Shown piece by piece: positions 13,193 to 26,390 of a stretch of DNA of 64,000 bases. This stretch comes from Elysia chlorotica (taxonomy: Eukaryota; Mollusca; Gastropoda; Plakobranchidae), in contig RQTK01000081.1 of NCBI GenBank assembly GCA_003991915.1, forward strand, positions 438,337-502,336. The letters run 5' to 3'. The notes under the pieces are model-generated. The model was not told where the DNA came from and made no database searches. It was given only the letters and a program-made list of their open reading frames with translations. The first letter of the stretch is position 1; every line of letters starts with the position of its first letter. A program made the translations under genes and the position numbers.

Positions 13193-13680
13193 GCGGGGTT
13201 GTAAAGCAATGGTCTCCAGATTCTCACGAGCGATCAGGACTGGTTGGGTGGGTATCGGTATAATGTGTGTCCGTCTGGGACAAGAGTCTGTCCAAGTCGC
13301 CTTATCTTGTGTGTTAGCACATTGGAAGAGGCCATCCTGCTTGCTAGGACTTTACAGTATCTCTTGTGTTGCCAGGCCAGAGGTCTTAGACAAGAGTGTT
13401 GTGTTTGCCGTTACATTCAGTCTTCAAACAGGAAGAGGCCATCCTTCTTGCCAGGACTTTACAGTATCTCTTGTGTTGCCAGGTTGGCCAGTCATGGCCA
13501 AAGTACAATAACATAATACTACACACAGTTCCTCAGTCAGTATAATGTGTCCCTCTGAGACAAGAGTCTGTTCAAGTCGCCCTATCTTGTGTGTTAGCAC
13601 ATACGGTTGTCAGACGGGGCTTTTCCACAATATAGCCTATATATTGCTGAAGTTGGACATGGAACCAACTCAAATCAACT
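13193..13680 (+). repeat. SINE with internal tandem duplications
   Basis: A SINE copy (TGGTTGGGTGGGTATCGG ... CACAATATAGCCTATATA ... AACCAACTCAAATC) interrupted by about 240 bases. The insert contains two copies of GGAAGAGGCCATCC followed by an ACTTTACAGTATCTCTTG block. The SINE segment with GACAAGAGTCTGT.CAAGTC also appears twice (about 13264 and 13549). Confidence 0.75.
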
Positions 13681-16439
13681 CTCTCTTTCTCTCTCTCCCA
13701 ACACATTAATTTTATAGAAATCAAAGTTAATTTTCTGAGTGTCTGTTGTCAGGTGAATCAATGGTACGCTAAACGTTGTTTTTGAGGATATGATTTGAAA
13801 AAAGCTGCATACAAATTCTATTTATAACCAAAGGATATGGTTTAATGCAAATTTTCTAAAAGCATTGTTTTGTTGGCTGTGTTTTGATTTCCTAAAATCG
13901 ATAAGCCTGGAAGTAAAATTTGTTTTTTTAACTGTTCCAAAAGGCATTTCTTGGTTTTGGATTTTTAGACAATGTAATGAATAAAGTATAGAGCTTTATC
14001 AAGTTGTCTAGCTTTCTGAATTTTGCATTAGTGTCAATTTCTGTTCACGCATATGTGCTGTTCGGAAGAATAGTCTTCTTTTACAAAATTTCAAATATAC
14101 AAAGGAGAAAGAGAACAAGTCATATAATTTACATTTTTGGAACCTGTTTATTTGGTGAAGCTAGTATAGAAAAGTTGCGTCGAAGAGGACCTGCTATCAT
14201 CCTATAAGTTTGATCTTTAAATCGGCAACAATATTCGATATGGTCAAATTTTCTATACCGTGGTAAAGAAAAATAGTTCTTATTGTGCGCATCTATTAAA
14301 ATATTTCACTGTTGTATTTGCGTTGCATGTTTTTTCTTCCTTTAAGCGCATGCCAACTGATTCACTAACCTGCACTTCACTAACTGCACTTAACCCCACG
14401 CAGGTACAACAGTGAAATTGAAGAGATTCGCTCGTTAAAATAATTTTAATACCTCCAACACATTTTTAAAAATGTTCAGGGATAAATTAGTAATTTCAAA
14501 CAAATTACGGAATGTTCCTGATATCGTTTTCCAGTTTGTCGCTTTAATTCCCAGGCATAAAAATCTGTTAACATGGACGGTTCAGTTTCACATTATCTGT
14601 AGTTTAGCCTAGGCTATCGCTTATTCGTTTTGTCATCTTGCTCGGCAATTTCGTACTTTTGACTCAAGGTTGGTCCTGTAAAATGGAAAGGCAAAAGATT
14701 TTGTAATCTTGTTTTTTGTGTTCATTTTAATCGAAAAATTTCTGTATTGAGATTCTTCTAGTGAAAAAAACTGCTGTTCCGGGCCATGGTGGATGTACCC
14801 CCCCCCTCCCCCGATTTGTTCGATATCTGTAGCTCTCGCATAATTCTTTAAAATCTCGATTTCATTTTACATGTATAGTTATACTCTTAATCATATTCGT
14901 AATAATATTTTTAAAAGGTGCTGTACATTTATTGTTTGTGATGTCATTTACTTGTTGCATCGATTTACAATGTGTGTATTTGTATAATTATTAAAGAAGT
15001 CTTCTTGAAACGGGTGATCGTTATTATTTAGTTTTAGTTAAATGAGAAAATAAAAACACAAATAAATACAACTTATTTCTGTAAAAAGATGAAAATTAGT
15101 GATCAACAAAATTATTCATGGAATAATAGATGAGAAACATACACTTTAAAGTGTTGTAGGTAATAAACAATAAATTAAGCGTTATTGTCATAATAGAATT
15201 CATTAATACAATTACTAAGATGCCGATCCCTTTTTCGTACAAATTTAGTCAATGTTGCGATAAGATTACGCCTTTAAATGCTAATAAAAAGGCTTGCTGA
15301 GTTGCAAACATTTAACTTTTGACCCCAAGTATTCTAGTGTGCAAAACGATTTAATGAAGGTTTAGAAGATTAACAGTGTTTGGCCACAAAACATATTTTA
15401 GTAATTGTTTGCCAGATAGAGAACCTACGGAATGAATCGTTAATCTTTATTATAATTGGAAAACGAGACTTTAAAAAAATTGCAATTAGGAGCCGCAACA
15501 ACGCACCTTTGTCGTAATAAGTTATACACATCTAGGCCTTTCCGCCCCATTCGATCGAGCAAATATTAAATGAAATTCTCCAAAAAATACAGAAAATTTA
15601 AGAACGATATCTGGTGAATAATTTTAAAATCAAAATAATGTTTCAAAATTCACGATTATTTATGCGCAAAATTCAATCTTCTTTTCAGAAGTAGGGATAA
15701 CGTTGGAAAAATCAATGTGAGCCATCAAACTTTTTCTTAAGCAAGGGTGTCGTTCTAGAACGATGTTGATTTTGTTTTTACAGGTTCAAAGAAGCTTGTT
15801 TTTTATGTAGAAAATTATTTGCAAATGTCGAATATTTTTTAATTTGAAACTAATTTAGTACGTTTTGTATTGATTTATTTATTTAAACTTTTAAAATTGT
15901 GGATTCTCCATATAATCATAACAATCATACAACTAAAACGTAATTTAAAAAAGTGTTTCTATAACGCTATAGGACTACCCCAAACATACTTGAGCCCAGA
16001 TCTATATTTCTAGTTTGTAGAAGTATGAGCTATATACGTTGGTAGATTTTCAAAGAGTGCTGGTTGATTCCGATTTTAATTCCAATTTTGATTCCTCAAA
16101 ATCAATCCATTATTGAAATTTTAAAAACTCGTTATATACTTATTATTATGTGTTCACAATGCCTTTTTAAAATTATTTTAATTGCAGAAAAATGGATTAA
16201 AAACAAAACATCTATCACTTAAGGACATACTTAAACATACATGAAGACCACAGCATTCGTATGAAGTTTCAATTCATCATGTCGGGATACTATAAAATAA
16301 AAGCAGACTTAAGCATTTACATTATATCTTTATAATGCTATACGGCGTCGCAACATGGACTCTCTAAAAAGAAATGAAAATCCCAATACAAAATTAACCA
16401 ATCCCATAAGATATGATCTTACACCCTTGAAAATGAAAA
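13681..16439. other. AT-rich intergenic DNA, nothing recognised
   Basis: About 2.7 kb without any frame, RNA-like fold or repeat that I recognise. There is a short C-rich run near 14800. Confidence 0.55.
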
Positions 16440-18081
16440 AAAATTTAAACATCAATACTCATTGGCAGTACATAACAAATTTGAATGTTTAAGAATGAAA
16501 TCACCGAAGACGAAGATACGGGAAGTGAAACTGGCAGAATGTGGACTTGTATGGTGCATGCTATCAAAGACACAAACTGTAAATTACTCAAACCAAGAAC
16601 ATTTGATAAAAAAAGAATGGATGACAGACGAAACGCTTAACCTCGTGGAGACTAAAAAAAGAATACAGAGGAACAAAAGCTCATGAAGATCAGAAAAGAA
16701 TACACCGGAACGAACAATTATAAACTTGTCGATACAAAGATAAAGACTGACTGCCAAAGAGCCAAAAAATGGTTGAATGACAGTTTTGAGATGGAAAATC
16801 TTCTCGTAATTTTAACCAAAAGAATATATGAAAAAAATTAAAGAATTTATAAAGGGAATACTACTGGTGGTTGTATAAAGGACAAAACGGGCAAAGTTTT
16901 ATTAGAATCAGAACAAATATTGAAGAGATGGACAGAATATGTAGAAGAGCTTTTTGGTGCAGATTGGCCAGCTAATCCCATAAAGTTCTATCTACAAGGC
17001 CCAACAATTTTGGAACATGAAACTGTACATGCACTAAAGATGTCATCAGGAAAAGCTTGCGGCAGAGATGCTTAGAGCTTTAAGTAACTTAGGATTAAAA
17101 CCTGTAACTGCAATCTGTAATTGAATATATAAACCATCACACATCCCAGAAGAATTAAGAACCCCACTGGAATGCTCAGATTACAGGACTATAAGCCTGG
17201 TGTGCCATGCATTAAAACTATTACTGACCACCATACTGAATAGAATAAAAGACCTGATCAATACTGAAGCCGGTGAAACCCAAGCCGTATTTAGAAAAGA
17301 CAGTGGAACAAGAGAAGCTATATTTAATCTGAAAATTCTATCCGAAAAATACATATAGAGAAAAACAAAGATATCTATGCCTGCTTTATTGATTATTCGA
17401 AATCATTTTATACAGTTAACCATGACAAAAACTTTACATAAATTCGACATTGATGAAATAATGATATATCCATGTTATCAAACCTGTACTGGGAACAATT
17501 GACTCAAGTAAAGCGAGACAACACATTAACATGCCCAGTTAGTTCGACAAAACTGTATTATCCCCTTCTCTATTCAACATATAAACAGATATTATTTTTA
17601 GAGAAACAGATGCCACTGGACTCAAGTTTGGGGTTGTTAAAGTTAACAATCTACGATATGCCGATGATATAGTGATCCTGGCGGAAAGTGAAAATGATCC
17701 CCAAAAATTAGTAACAGTAGTAAAAGAGGAAAGTGAGTTATATGGGGGAAAAAACCTTGAGATACTAGAGAATGATGGTAAATATCAAGCAAAAATAGCT
17801 CCTCAAAACAGTATGCAAGGCACCAATAGTATTGTTATTCAAAACAGTGTAGGAGAGAAAATTAAATATTACGGACGTGTAAGAAGGTAAAGTTCATTGC
17901 AGAAGAAGATCGTAGAGGGTATGGTGGAAGGTACGAGGGGTAGAGGAAGGAGGTGGATAAGCTGGTCAAGAACGTAGAGGACTCGACTGGAATGAAAATC
18001 AACGAGTGCTGCGAGATGGCGCTTGAACGAGAAAGATGGAAGACCATGGCATCCAACCTGTGGAAAGAGAAGGAACTCTGA
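16440..18081 (+). mobile_element. LINE remnant with reverse transcriptase and C-terminal region
   Basis: Broken frames match the order of a non-LTR retrotransposon ORF2. KEWMTDETLNLVETKKR lies near 16613-16670; GKACGRDA near 17053; DYRTISLVCHALKLLLTTIL near 17182; QAVFRKDSGTREAIFNLKIL near 17280; LYWEQL near 17484; the catalytic motif RYADDIVILAESE at 17653-17690; and a C-terminal ERERWKTMASNLWKEKEL followed by TGA at 18079. Many stops and frameshifts mean it is dead. The clade is uncertain (I/Nimb- or RTE-like). A second fragment of the same kind is at 61950-62330. Confidence 0.9.
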
Positions 18082-19090
18082 CTGACTGACTAAAACGTGT
18101 AATAGTTTCGAAGTGTTGTGCCACGACTTACTAAAGGTCCTGTTTACTTGTTCGATTCTAAAGTCTACCGATAGAAGCTTCCATTGATGGGTCGCAAATA
18201 TTATGTGCGACAACATGGAGACAAAGCGGGGAAACTAGACATTGTTTATAGCCGGTACAGGATTCTGACACCGATTTATCTAGAAACAAGCTCATTAGGA
18301 TTCGAATCCGATACTCATAAGCCGCGCGCAATACTAACTAAACATCTTCGTAAGTCCCCCAGACCTGTTTTAAGCAAATTCGGTTAAGTCCCCTAGGCCT
18401 GTTTCAAGCAAATTCGGTAGCACTGGCATCATTAACTGGATAACGACGCAATATAGCTGAAGATCTCTTGATCATCGTTGGCAGTGGAATCGGTCCACAG
18501 ATCGATCTATCGACATGGTCCAAGTCTTAAGCAGCCCCATAATTTCCAATAATTTGTGAGAGCGTCTGTACTTCAGTTGGTCGGTGCTCCAGATTGACGA
18601 AGAAAGGGTCCAAGGTTGGAATCTCTCCGTCTCTGTAAAGATATCTTGAAGCGCGAGGGGAGTAATTTATCCTAACAAGTGATACACGTTATATTTAATG
18701 CATATTTTCGGTGTGCCTTGCCGTGCAAGTAATCATTGTTATAATTTTGAATTTCGCACTTTAAGTACTACAATAACTTTAAAAAAATTTTTTTTCTTCT
18801 TTGTTGATAGATATACATCTTTGGCAGCATTTTCATTTGTACGGAACATTTTTATACTCCTTAACAACATCAACACCCGTCGGGTATGGGGAGACAATAA
18901 CAAACAGTCGTATTTATGTATATTGACATTTGTTGTAAGTAATAATAATTTTTATTATCAAATATATTTTTTCTTTCACCACCACCACCCCACCCCCTTC
19001 CTAACATTTCTGCGTATTTGTCTCCACCACGTCTACCTTTTACACTATGTTGTCATTTCATTATCTTTTTATCTACGATTTGGCAATTAG
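18082..19090. other. intergenic, with a tRNA-like SINE head
   Basis: Around 18555-18625 a tRNA-like stretch (TTCAGTTGGTCGGTGCTCC...CCAAGGTTGGAATCTC) may be a degraded SINE head. Nothing else recognised. Confidence 0.4.
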
Positions 19091-19152
19091 TATCGCTCTC
19101 CCTCCCTCTCTCTCTCCCTCTCTCTCTATCTCTCTCTCTCTCTATCTCTCCC

Positions 19153-19218
<66 letters not shown>

Positions 19219-19225
19219 CCTCCTC
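19091..19225. repeat. (CT)n microsatellite
   Basis: Long CT run with a few CCCT and CTAT interruptions. Confidence 0.97.
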
Positions 19226-19316
19226 TGTATAATTGTCTCTGTTTAACTCTCAGTATGTCTCTCTATCTCTTACTTTATTTCTCTTTCTCTCAAATTGAGT
19301 TGAAGCATAATAATAA

Positions 19317-19436
19317 NNNNNNNNNNNNNNNNNNNNNNNNNNNNNNNNNNNNNNNNNNNNNNNNNNNNNNNNNNNNNNNNNNNNNNNNNNNNNNNNNNNN
19401 NNNNNNNNNNNNNNNNNNNNNNNNNNNNNNNNNNNN
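19317..19436. other. assembly gap (120 N)
   Basis: Run of 120 Ns immediately followed by a TAA array. The gap probably lies in the microsatellite. Confidence 0.99.

Positions 19437-19510
<74 letters not shown>
19437..19510. repeat. (TAA)n microsatellite
   Basis: Perfect ATA/TAA array abutting the N gap. TAATAA also precedes the gap, so the array likely spans it. Confidence 0.97.
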
Positions 19511-19511
<1 letters not shown>

Positions 19512-20990
19512 TTTTTACTGGACGGCAAGTAGAACGTCGCGGTAGCTTACGACTCGTCGTAAGAATATGTGATAAAGCAGGCTCACTGTGAGTCGTACGC
19601 TACCACAACTTTTTACTTACGTCCTATTGTCTTTAGGGCGTGTATCTTTGTACGATTTGAGGGTTTTGCTTCAAATTCGTTTCTTTGATTAACAACCTCT
19701 TCTAGCTTGAACAACAGTTACTTCAGCGAGAGTTTTTTTTCTTCCTTACCCAGGGACCTCATGCCAGTAAAGTCTCTTTAGAACTCCTTAAAAGTTGCGT
19801 TAGGGATCTTATCTAAAAGTTAGCGGTGGGTTAGTTAGGGCAGGATGAGGGGGAAAAGGAGGGCGCGCGCTTAAGAATGAAAACATTTCTGGTCCAGATA
19901 AGTCCAACTTTCCTTTATTCAAATGACTCGTTAGCCGTGACTTGTGCCAGATTCTGAGATTACGCCTTTGTTAGGGACGTACTTAGGTTGGTTCTCACCG
20001 TTAGAATCTTAGCCCACGCTATAGTGTAAAGGGCCGAGTTCTAAATGAAATTCGCCTTGCTAAACAAGACCTTGTCCCCATGTTGTACCTTGTACCAATT
20101 ACTGAATACAGAGATCATGAAAGTTTGATTTTCTCGAGCTTGGAAGTGCAGTGATTTTTTTTCCCTTTCGAAGATAACCGTACCTTACCTCAATGCAGGT
20201 AATGTCTTTTTGCTTTGATTTCAAAACCATTTCAATGGATACTTAGGTATGACTGTGGAGAGTTTTATCATGGATATCATGTGCACCTGGATTGCGGTGA
20301 TAATAGTCACATTATCACGCCGAGATATTGAGCCATGCATTTGGAGCGCCGTCTCGGCTCTTTGCTCGTTCTTCACAACTGATAAACTCTGGCATTACTT
20401 TTTTTAAGACAAAGTACCATGAAGCAAAAGCTTTGTTCATGTAATAACTACCTGATTGGTGGTCGAATTGAAACTAATGATGAGTACCGAGTTGTTGTTT
20501 TTTATCGATGAAGAGGCTGTCAGGTGACTAAATGATAAAAACTTGGGTACGATTAATTCTCGGAGATACTATTAGGCTGCGTATGTGTTTATCATTATTG
20601 GTATAAAATAACATGCTGCGAGCTGTTTGTGTAACTCGTCGGGTGGAGTCTTTCAGAAAAGTATTAAGTGGAATAAACAAAATTTAATTTATAATACAAT
20701 GTGCAATTAAAATAAGTAGCCAATACGTGTGACAACTTTCTGATCGGTTACTTTCACTCACAAATAGTGTAAATAAAAGAATGTTAAATTTATAGAGCTA
20801 AACCATTTTTAAGCACTACACCATTTTTAGGTACAAACTCTATGACGGTAAGTGCTTTTTTATTGTTTGTTTTTTTACCTTTTCAAATAGACCTATTTGT
20901 CTGCTAATGTTTCCGAAGAGCGGAGATTTCAAATCTTCTGTCTTAAGCTGCTCACATTTTAAATACACAAACTCAACCAGTAAGGATCGA
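19511..20990. other. intergenic, nothing recognised
   Basis: Slightly higher GC than its surroundings around 19510-20060, but no frame or splice-delimited exon that I can name. Confidence 0.5.
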
Positions 20991-21036
20991 CGTGTCTTTA
21001 TCACTCTTTAGTTCTCTGTGGAAATATATCTTTCAC

Positions 21037-21164
21037 CAGTGTCTGTCTGTATGTCTGTCCGTCTCTCTGTCTCTGTATGTCTGTCTGTCTTTCTCTCGCC
21101 CTTTCTCGTTCTCTCTCTTTCTCTGTCCATCTATCTATCAATCAATAAATCTACCTACTATCTT

Positions 21165-21256
<92 letters not shown>

Positions 21257-21290
21257 CATTTCTATCTGTCTTTCTATCTATATCCTTTTC
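21037..21290. repeat. TCTG/CTCT then (TCTA)n microsatellite
   Basis: TCTG-rich part at 21037-21095, then a near-perfect TCTA tetranucleotide array from about 21130 to 21255, with TCTATCTG variants to 21285. Confidence 0.97.
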
Positions 21291-23130
21291 CGATTCGTCG
21301 CCTGTTTATTAAAATGTAGCTCCTTCTTAATCATTAAACTGTGGAACAATGACTAATTTCAATTCCTAATCTCTCTATTGCTCTTCCTGAGTGTCTTGAT
21401 ATTCGCCTGTGTTTGTCTTATTCATCAGTTTGATAGTGTTATCTAAATTTTATTTCGACATTGTGTGCATAAAACAGTATGACTGATAACCAATGAAAAT
21501 CGAAGTTTAATAACATCTCTAAACTGTGTCTCACATCCTATTATTATAGTCCTTGACCGATATCCAGAGCATGATCTGCGAACTAAAGTAACCATTTACA
21601 TTGGACTCCCCAGCATGCGATTGTTTTTTTACCTGTGATGGATTAGGCATAGTAACACTGATAAGACCTTTTCAGAGGAATTAGGGAAATTTATCTCCTC
21701 ACAGAGTGACATAGTTAAATTTAATGGTAAAATTAGAGACACTTTTGGAGATAAATTAGGACAAATTATTTAATCCTAATTCAGGCTCCACAGTTCAAGG
21801 ACGTATATAAAAATTATTTTATCAAGATGTCCTCAATTGTGATCGGACTAGTAGCATGTCGGAAACATAGTTTCATATAAGTGCAGAAAGAAAGAACTTT
21901 GGAACAGGCCTCTTTGATACAGTAGAACTACGTTTAAAACGGTGACTATGCACACATCATATAAATAGATATACGGTATACAACTATTTAGAGAAATAAG
22001 AGCTCTTTAGTCTCAAGAGTCTCACTTTTGAGCTACTTCGGAGATTAATGATTAATTGATACTATTAAAAAGATTATTGTTAGAGGAAAAAAAAGAAACA
22101 AAGAGAGAATAGCTCGAGGCTTAAACATACGATAGCCTAAAATCCTAGCTGGATAAAACGTGTCAAATGTTATACGAGAAAAGTGTAACAACAAATAAAC
22201 AAACAAAAAGCACAAAAAACAGCAACTTTATTCGTAACCTGATAAAACAAGACATCTCATTCCTTAAGTCTGACTTGAAAGAGAACAAGAGAGATGTAAA
22301 TGTGCGAGGTGATATCATAAAGGTCCTATCTACATTTTTAAATTTGCGCTTTCGAGAAAAACGCAATCAAAAGTTTGGACTGTAACAGACTTATGATCAA
22401 ATCATTATCATTTAACCTACACTGTTAATCTCTGCAGTTATTATTCTGATGATTCTTCTGTTCTGCTAGTACCTTTCCATGCTGTGATCTCTTTTTTTTT
22501 GCCAAAACTGTAGATAGTCTTTTTTAATGTTACCTGGCGAAAGCAAAACATTCTTTGTTTTTAGAGCATGCATAATTGCTTTTTTTATGGCTGAAATATA
22601 TTAGCATATAAAAAAACAGCAACATTTCACGTGTCAATACTCCAGTCGGTAGTTCTCTATAGTGGTGATCAGAAGGATCAAAGTTCGAATCTCATCTTAC
22701 TTCTCTATCTTCTAATAGGATTTACACGAAAACTTATGGAATTCAAACTGATCACAGCTCGTAATTATGTTAAGGTGACTATGAGTTTGATATAATCTTA
22801 TGTTTTTCTAGCAAAAAAAGGCTAAGGCTTCTCGGAAAAGAATGATTACGTTAAATCCGAAAAGAGCATGATAACTCAATTAACTAGGTAATCTGTAACC
22901 GAAGTAAAAATCAAAATATTAGTCCGAAACCTAATAGTAGCCCACATCCATAGATCATAAGCCTTAATAAACTGCTATCGTTCTAGGCATTAAATGAAAC
23001 AGAATTGTAGCAGAGAGCCTTCAAGACTCACTGACATTAACTATACATATTTAGACAACAGTTTACACATACTTCCAAATTAGTGTGCTAAACCTGATGT
23101 CATGCTGCATTTCCCAAGCATCTAAATAAT
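21291..23130. other. AT-rich intergenic DNA
   Basis: No gene recognised. At 22630-22705 a tRNA-like string (CAGTCGGTAGTTCTCTA ... AAAGTTCGAATCTC, a B-box-like GTTCGAATC) is probably a decayed SINE head of another family. Confidence 0.5.
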
Positions 23131-23139
23131 ATACAAGGT

Positions 23140-23330
23140 TCTTAATACAAAAAATGAATATGGACAGGGCATGTTGCTAGAATGATGAAACAACACGGGA
23201 ACGAAAACAGCCACCGAACGTTTTGGAAGATATCTAGATGCAGACGAACAACCAGATGGCTACACAGCGTTGCGCGACATGTGGGACTTCCGTGGCTATG
23301 AGAAACGGAATAGAGACAAATGAAGACCTA
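23140..23330 (+). mobile_element. possible LINE C-terminal fragment
   Basis: Conceptual translation near 23164 gives GHVARMMKQHGNENSHRTF. This resembles the GH(V)xRM motif common near the C-terminus of non-LTR retrotransposon ORF2, followed by an Arg-rich stretch. Short and frameshifted, so the assignment is tentative. Confidence 0.5.
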
Positions 23331-23856
23331 AATCATAGTGGTCCCTCCTTCAGTGGATACATCCTTCTATGATCTATAGATCAAACATTCCACCTCGCTA
23401 GAGATTCTGGAAGATTTTAATGACACTAATAAAGCGATTTAATATTTTCACAACCTTTTTACATTCCATGCTATAGAAGAGGACAATTCTTATAAATAAT
23501 TATCAAACACGTTTCAACGACTTCCCAATGTTTATGTTAGAAGTAAAGACGTCCCATTCCCCTTACCAGTACATAACTATGACGTCTTCACCTCTCATTG
23601 GTTTGAGTGATCCACAAACCAGACAGGACATTATATCTTTATTAGACTTGCACAAAACAGAAGATAATGTGGTAAACTAGGCGGTTCACTATAGCTTGCT
23701 TGGCGGAACCACATTCCGAATTAAGTTTTATTTTGTGTGTGCTCACAGTTTATAGAAAACAAACTTTGATCTGAAATTTGATATGCTAGAATGTGCCAGA
23801 TATCACATGTACTTAGCATAAAAAAACTCTTCCACAAAATCCCCCAAGCAGCAGTA

Positions 23857-24030
23857 GTAGTTGAGTTGGTTGTCTGACAATTTTGTGTGCTACCACACAC
23901 GAGACATGACTCATTCGGTTACATTAAACTGACACCGAACCGAACCAGTAGTGAGCGAAATTACAAGGGCTCGAACCATGGACCTTTTGTGTCTGAAGCC
24001 TGTGTTCTGCCCCAGGGCCACCACGCCCCT
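23857..24030 (-). repeat. SINE, 3'-end deleted
   Basis: Reverse-strand copy. On + it reads GTTGAGTTGGTTGTCTGACA, CACACACGAGACA, ACATTAAACTGACACCGA, GGGCTCGAACCATGGACC (B-box complement) and CCAGGGCCACCACGCCCC. The central tail section with CACAATATAGCC has been deleted. Confidence 0.92.
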
Positions 24031-24957
24031 CCCCCAAGCAGACTCCTGCCAATACTTTAAAATTTAGATCAGTAGAACGTTATAGCTGTGAATTTCTTAA
24101 CGTTAAATCTCAGTAATCAATACACTTTATATTATTTCGAAAGCACTGAACTTCCTGCTCTCAAACAAATAGGGCAAGTTGTGGTGAACATCGATTTTGG
24201 ATTCGGTCGATTTCAGTAATGTCTTAGTTATCAGGTTTGCGATTTTAGGTGCTCGTTGTTGGTTTTTTACCGTTTATTTGTTTACGTGAAATTTCTCAGT
24301 CAATTGTTCCGCCTAAATCAATATAGATAATTCATTTGTCTACAGATTATTTGTCGAAATACAAAACATTTATTTGAGAATAAATGAACTCAATTCAGCC
24401 AAGGTATATGTATTTTAATATAACCATCCAGCTACATGTATTTCTCATGCATAGTTATAGAAAATCGTACTGGTGTTGGCGAACTGTCTGAAACAGAAAA
24501 GAAGACGTGTAATTGTAAAAAAAAGTTTCGGACTGGCCTTGAAATGTATTTTGATTTGTAAGTCTATTATGTTTTCTGGAAAAAATGGCAATTCATTGTG
24601 TGGTCGTCTTTGTTTTTAAACTTTATTGTGTCAAGTTCAGTGTCCTTGAAATTAAGTTTTCAATTGTAGTTTTCGGATTTTTATGTCAAAGTTAGTCCAA
24701 CTAAAACATTTTGAGAAGTTTGTTGATAAACTTGATCGCTTATAAACTTTTTTTATATATAAATTAAGCCACATTCCTAATGATTTGTTGTTTTTGTCGT
24801 TTTTTTACTTATAACTTGAAAAATACAAATCGCTGATTATTTTGTGCACAGGTAAACAAGCCACATACTGCCCGGGACAATTTTATCGCTATGCCCTGTC
24901 TTTTTCATACATTTGTTTTCGCTCAATGTAATATTTAACAAATCATAGAAAATCATT
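24031..24957. other. AT-rich intergenic DNA, nothing recognised
   Basis: No supported feature. Confidence 0.5.
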
Positions 24958-25922
24958 CAGACCATTTTCTACTTTACACTGACGGGTCTAAAGATGAGAC
25001 CTGCCACTCATCCTCTGCAGATAAAATTCAATGTTGCAGGGTGAGGGTCAAGGTGTGAATATTTACTGCGGAGGCAGTTACCCTGTGCATGGCACTCGAC
25101 ACTGTGTCCACCTCAAGAAAAGGAACAAATTCTTTATCTTATATGACTCCCTTTCCCTAGTGAACGCGTTCGGAGAGGCAAACTTGAAAAATCCGAAAAT
25201 TCTTTACATGTTAAGAAATGAGAACAATCCACATTGTAATTGAGTGAAATGAAATGGCTGATGAGCTCGCCAAGATCGGGCTCGAACTGTAATAAACTCC
25301 GGTACAGATACCTGCATCAGATGCAAAGCCAATTATACATAAGTATATTATTGAAAACTGGAAAGCGTGATGGAATAAACTGACAAACAACAAACTTCAC
25401 TGTGTCAAACCACACTTAGATCACTGAGCTGGAGTGACCAGGTGGTACTCGATCGAGTCCGACTGGGACATTCTCATCTTACCCAAGCATTCTACTGAGA
25501 GATGAAAAGCCTCCACAGTGAAATACCTGCATCTATTTTTGTCAATCATCCATAAGTCACATTTTGGTTCAATGTCCGCTTTTTTACCGGTAAAGAAATC
25601 TGCACCTGGCTTCCAAACCATTAGGGAGCATATTTACTTATAATTATTAGTCTCAGCGAATACTGAGGTTTCTAAAGGACATTGATCTGTATAATAAAAT
25701 TTAACTGGAATCATCCTACACATGGATCTTTTAAAATGCTGTACATACACTTCACTTTTAACCAATCTTTTTATGCACAATTTTATGCTTTTACCACTCA
25801 AAGAGATGATGGAATCACCGTTACTACCAGTGTAATGTATTAACTGTCTCAGAACAACACGGGCACAATATAGCCGGTATTGTGTTGACATGCCGTATAA
25901 ACAAACTCACTCTTTCGCTCAA
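24958..25922 (+). mobile_element. LINE remnant: RNase H domain, C-terminus and 3' UTR
   Basis: YTDGSKDETCHSSS at about 24976-25017 is the first catalytic motif of an RNase H domain. FTAEAVTLCMALDTVSTS follows in another frame, then EMADELAKIGLE near 25250 and PASDAKPIIHKYIIENWKA near 25315. The C-terminal end is near 25690, and the 3' UTR ends CACAATATAGCC..TATTGTGTTGACATGCCGT...AAACAAACTCACTC. Jockey/I-like by domain content. Several stops and frameshifts. Homologous 3' end at 7108-7342. Confidence 0.82.
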
Positions 25923-26390
25923 GATAAAGGCATATTGAACTCAAAATGTTCCCCTATAATTCCCCAGCAGACCATATTTCTGCGCCAGCTACAGCTTATC
26001 TATACTAGAGATGTTTTTACTGCATTAGAATCATAAACAAGGCGAATTGATGCGATCTAAGGAGAATGCTATTTTTTTAAACAATCTTTTTAGAGTAATT
26101 ATGTAGACACACCCCCAGCTTGAATGTCACCGCGTCCTGTCAAGGGCAGGTAAGCACGTTGTTACAATATCGTCCCGGAATACCAGCCTAATCTCGTGCC
26201 ATTAATTATTTAACGAAATGAAAATAAATAGCGTCGAGTGTCCTCAAACCAATGTATACATGCAACCTATCATGTCTGCCAATGTGATCAAGACGTTGAA
26301 CAAGTCAGCAAAGTTAAGGGCACCTGGAACTAATTAGGTTTTTACCTTCGACTGTAGATATAATTACGTGCAGGATAAAGAATGCAAGGC
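25923..26390. other. intergenic, nothing recognised
   Basis: No supported feature. Confidence 0.45.
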
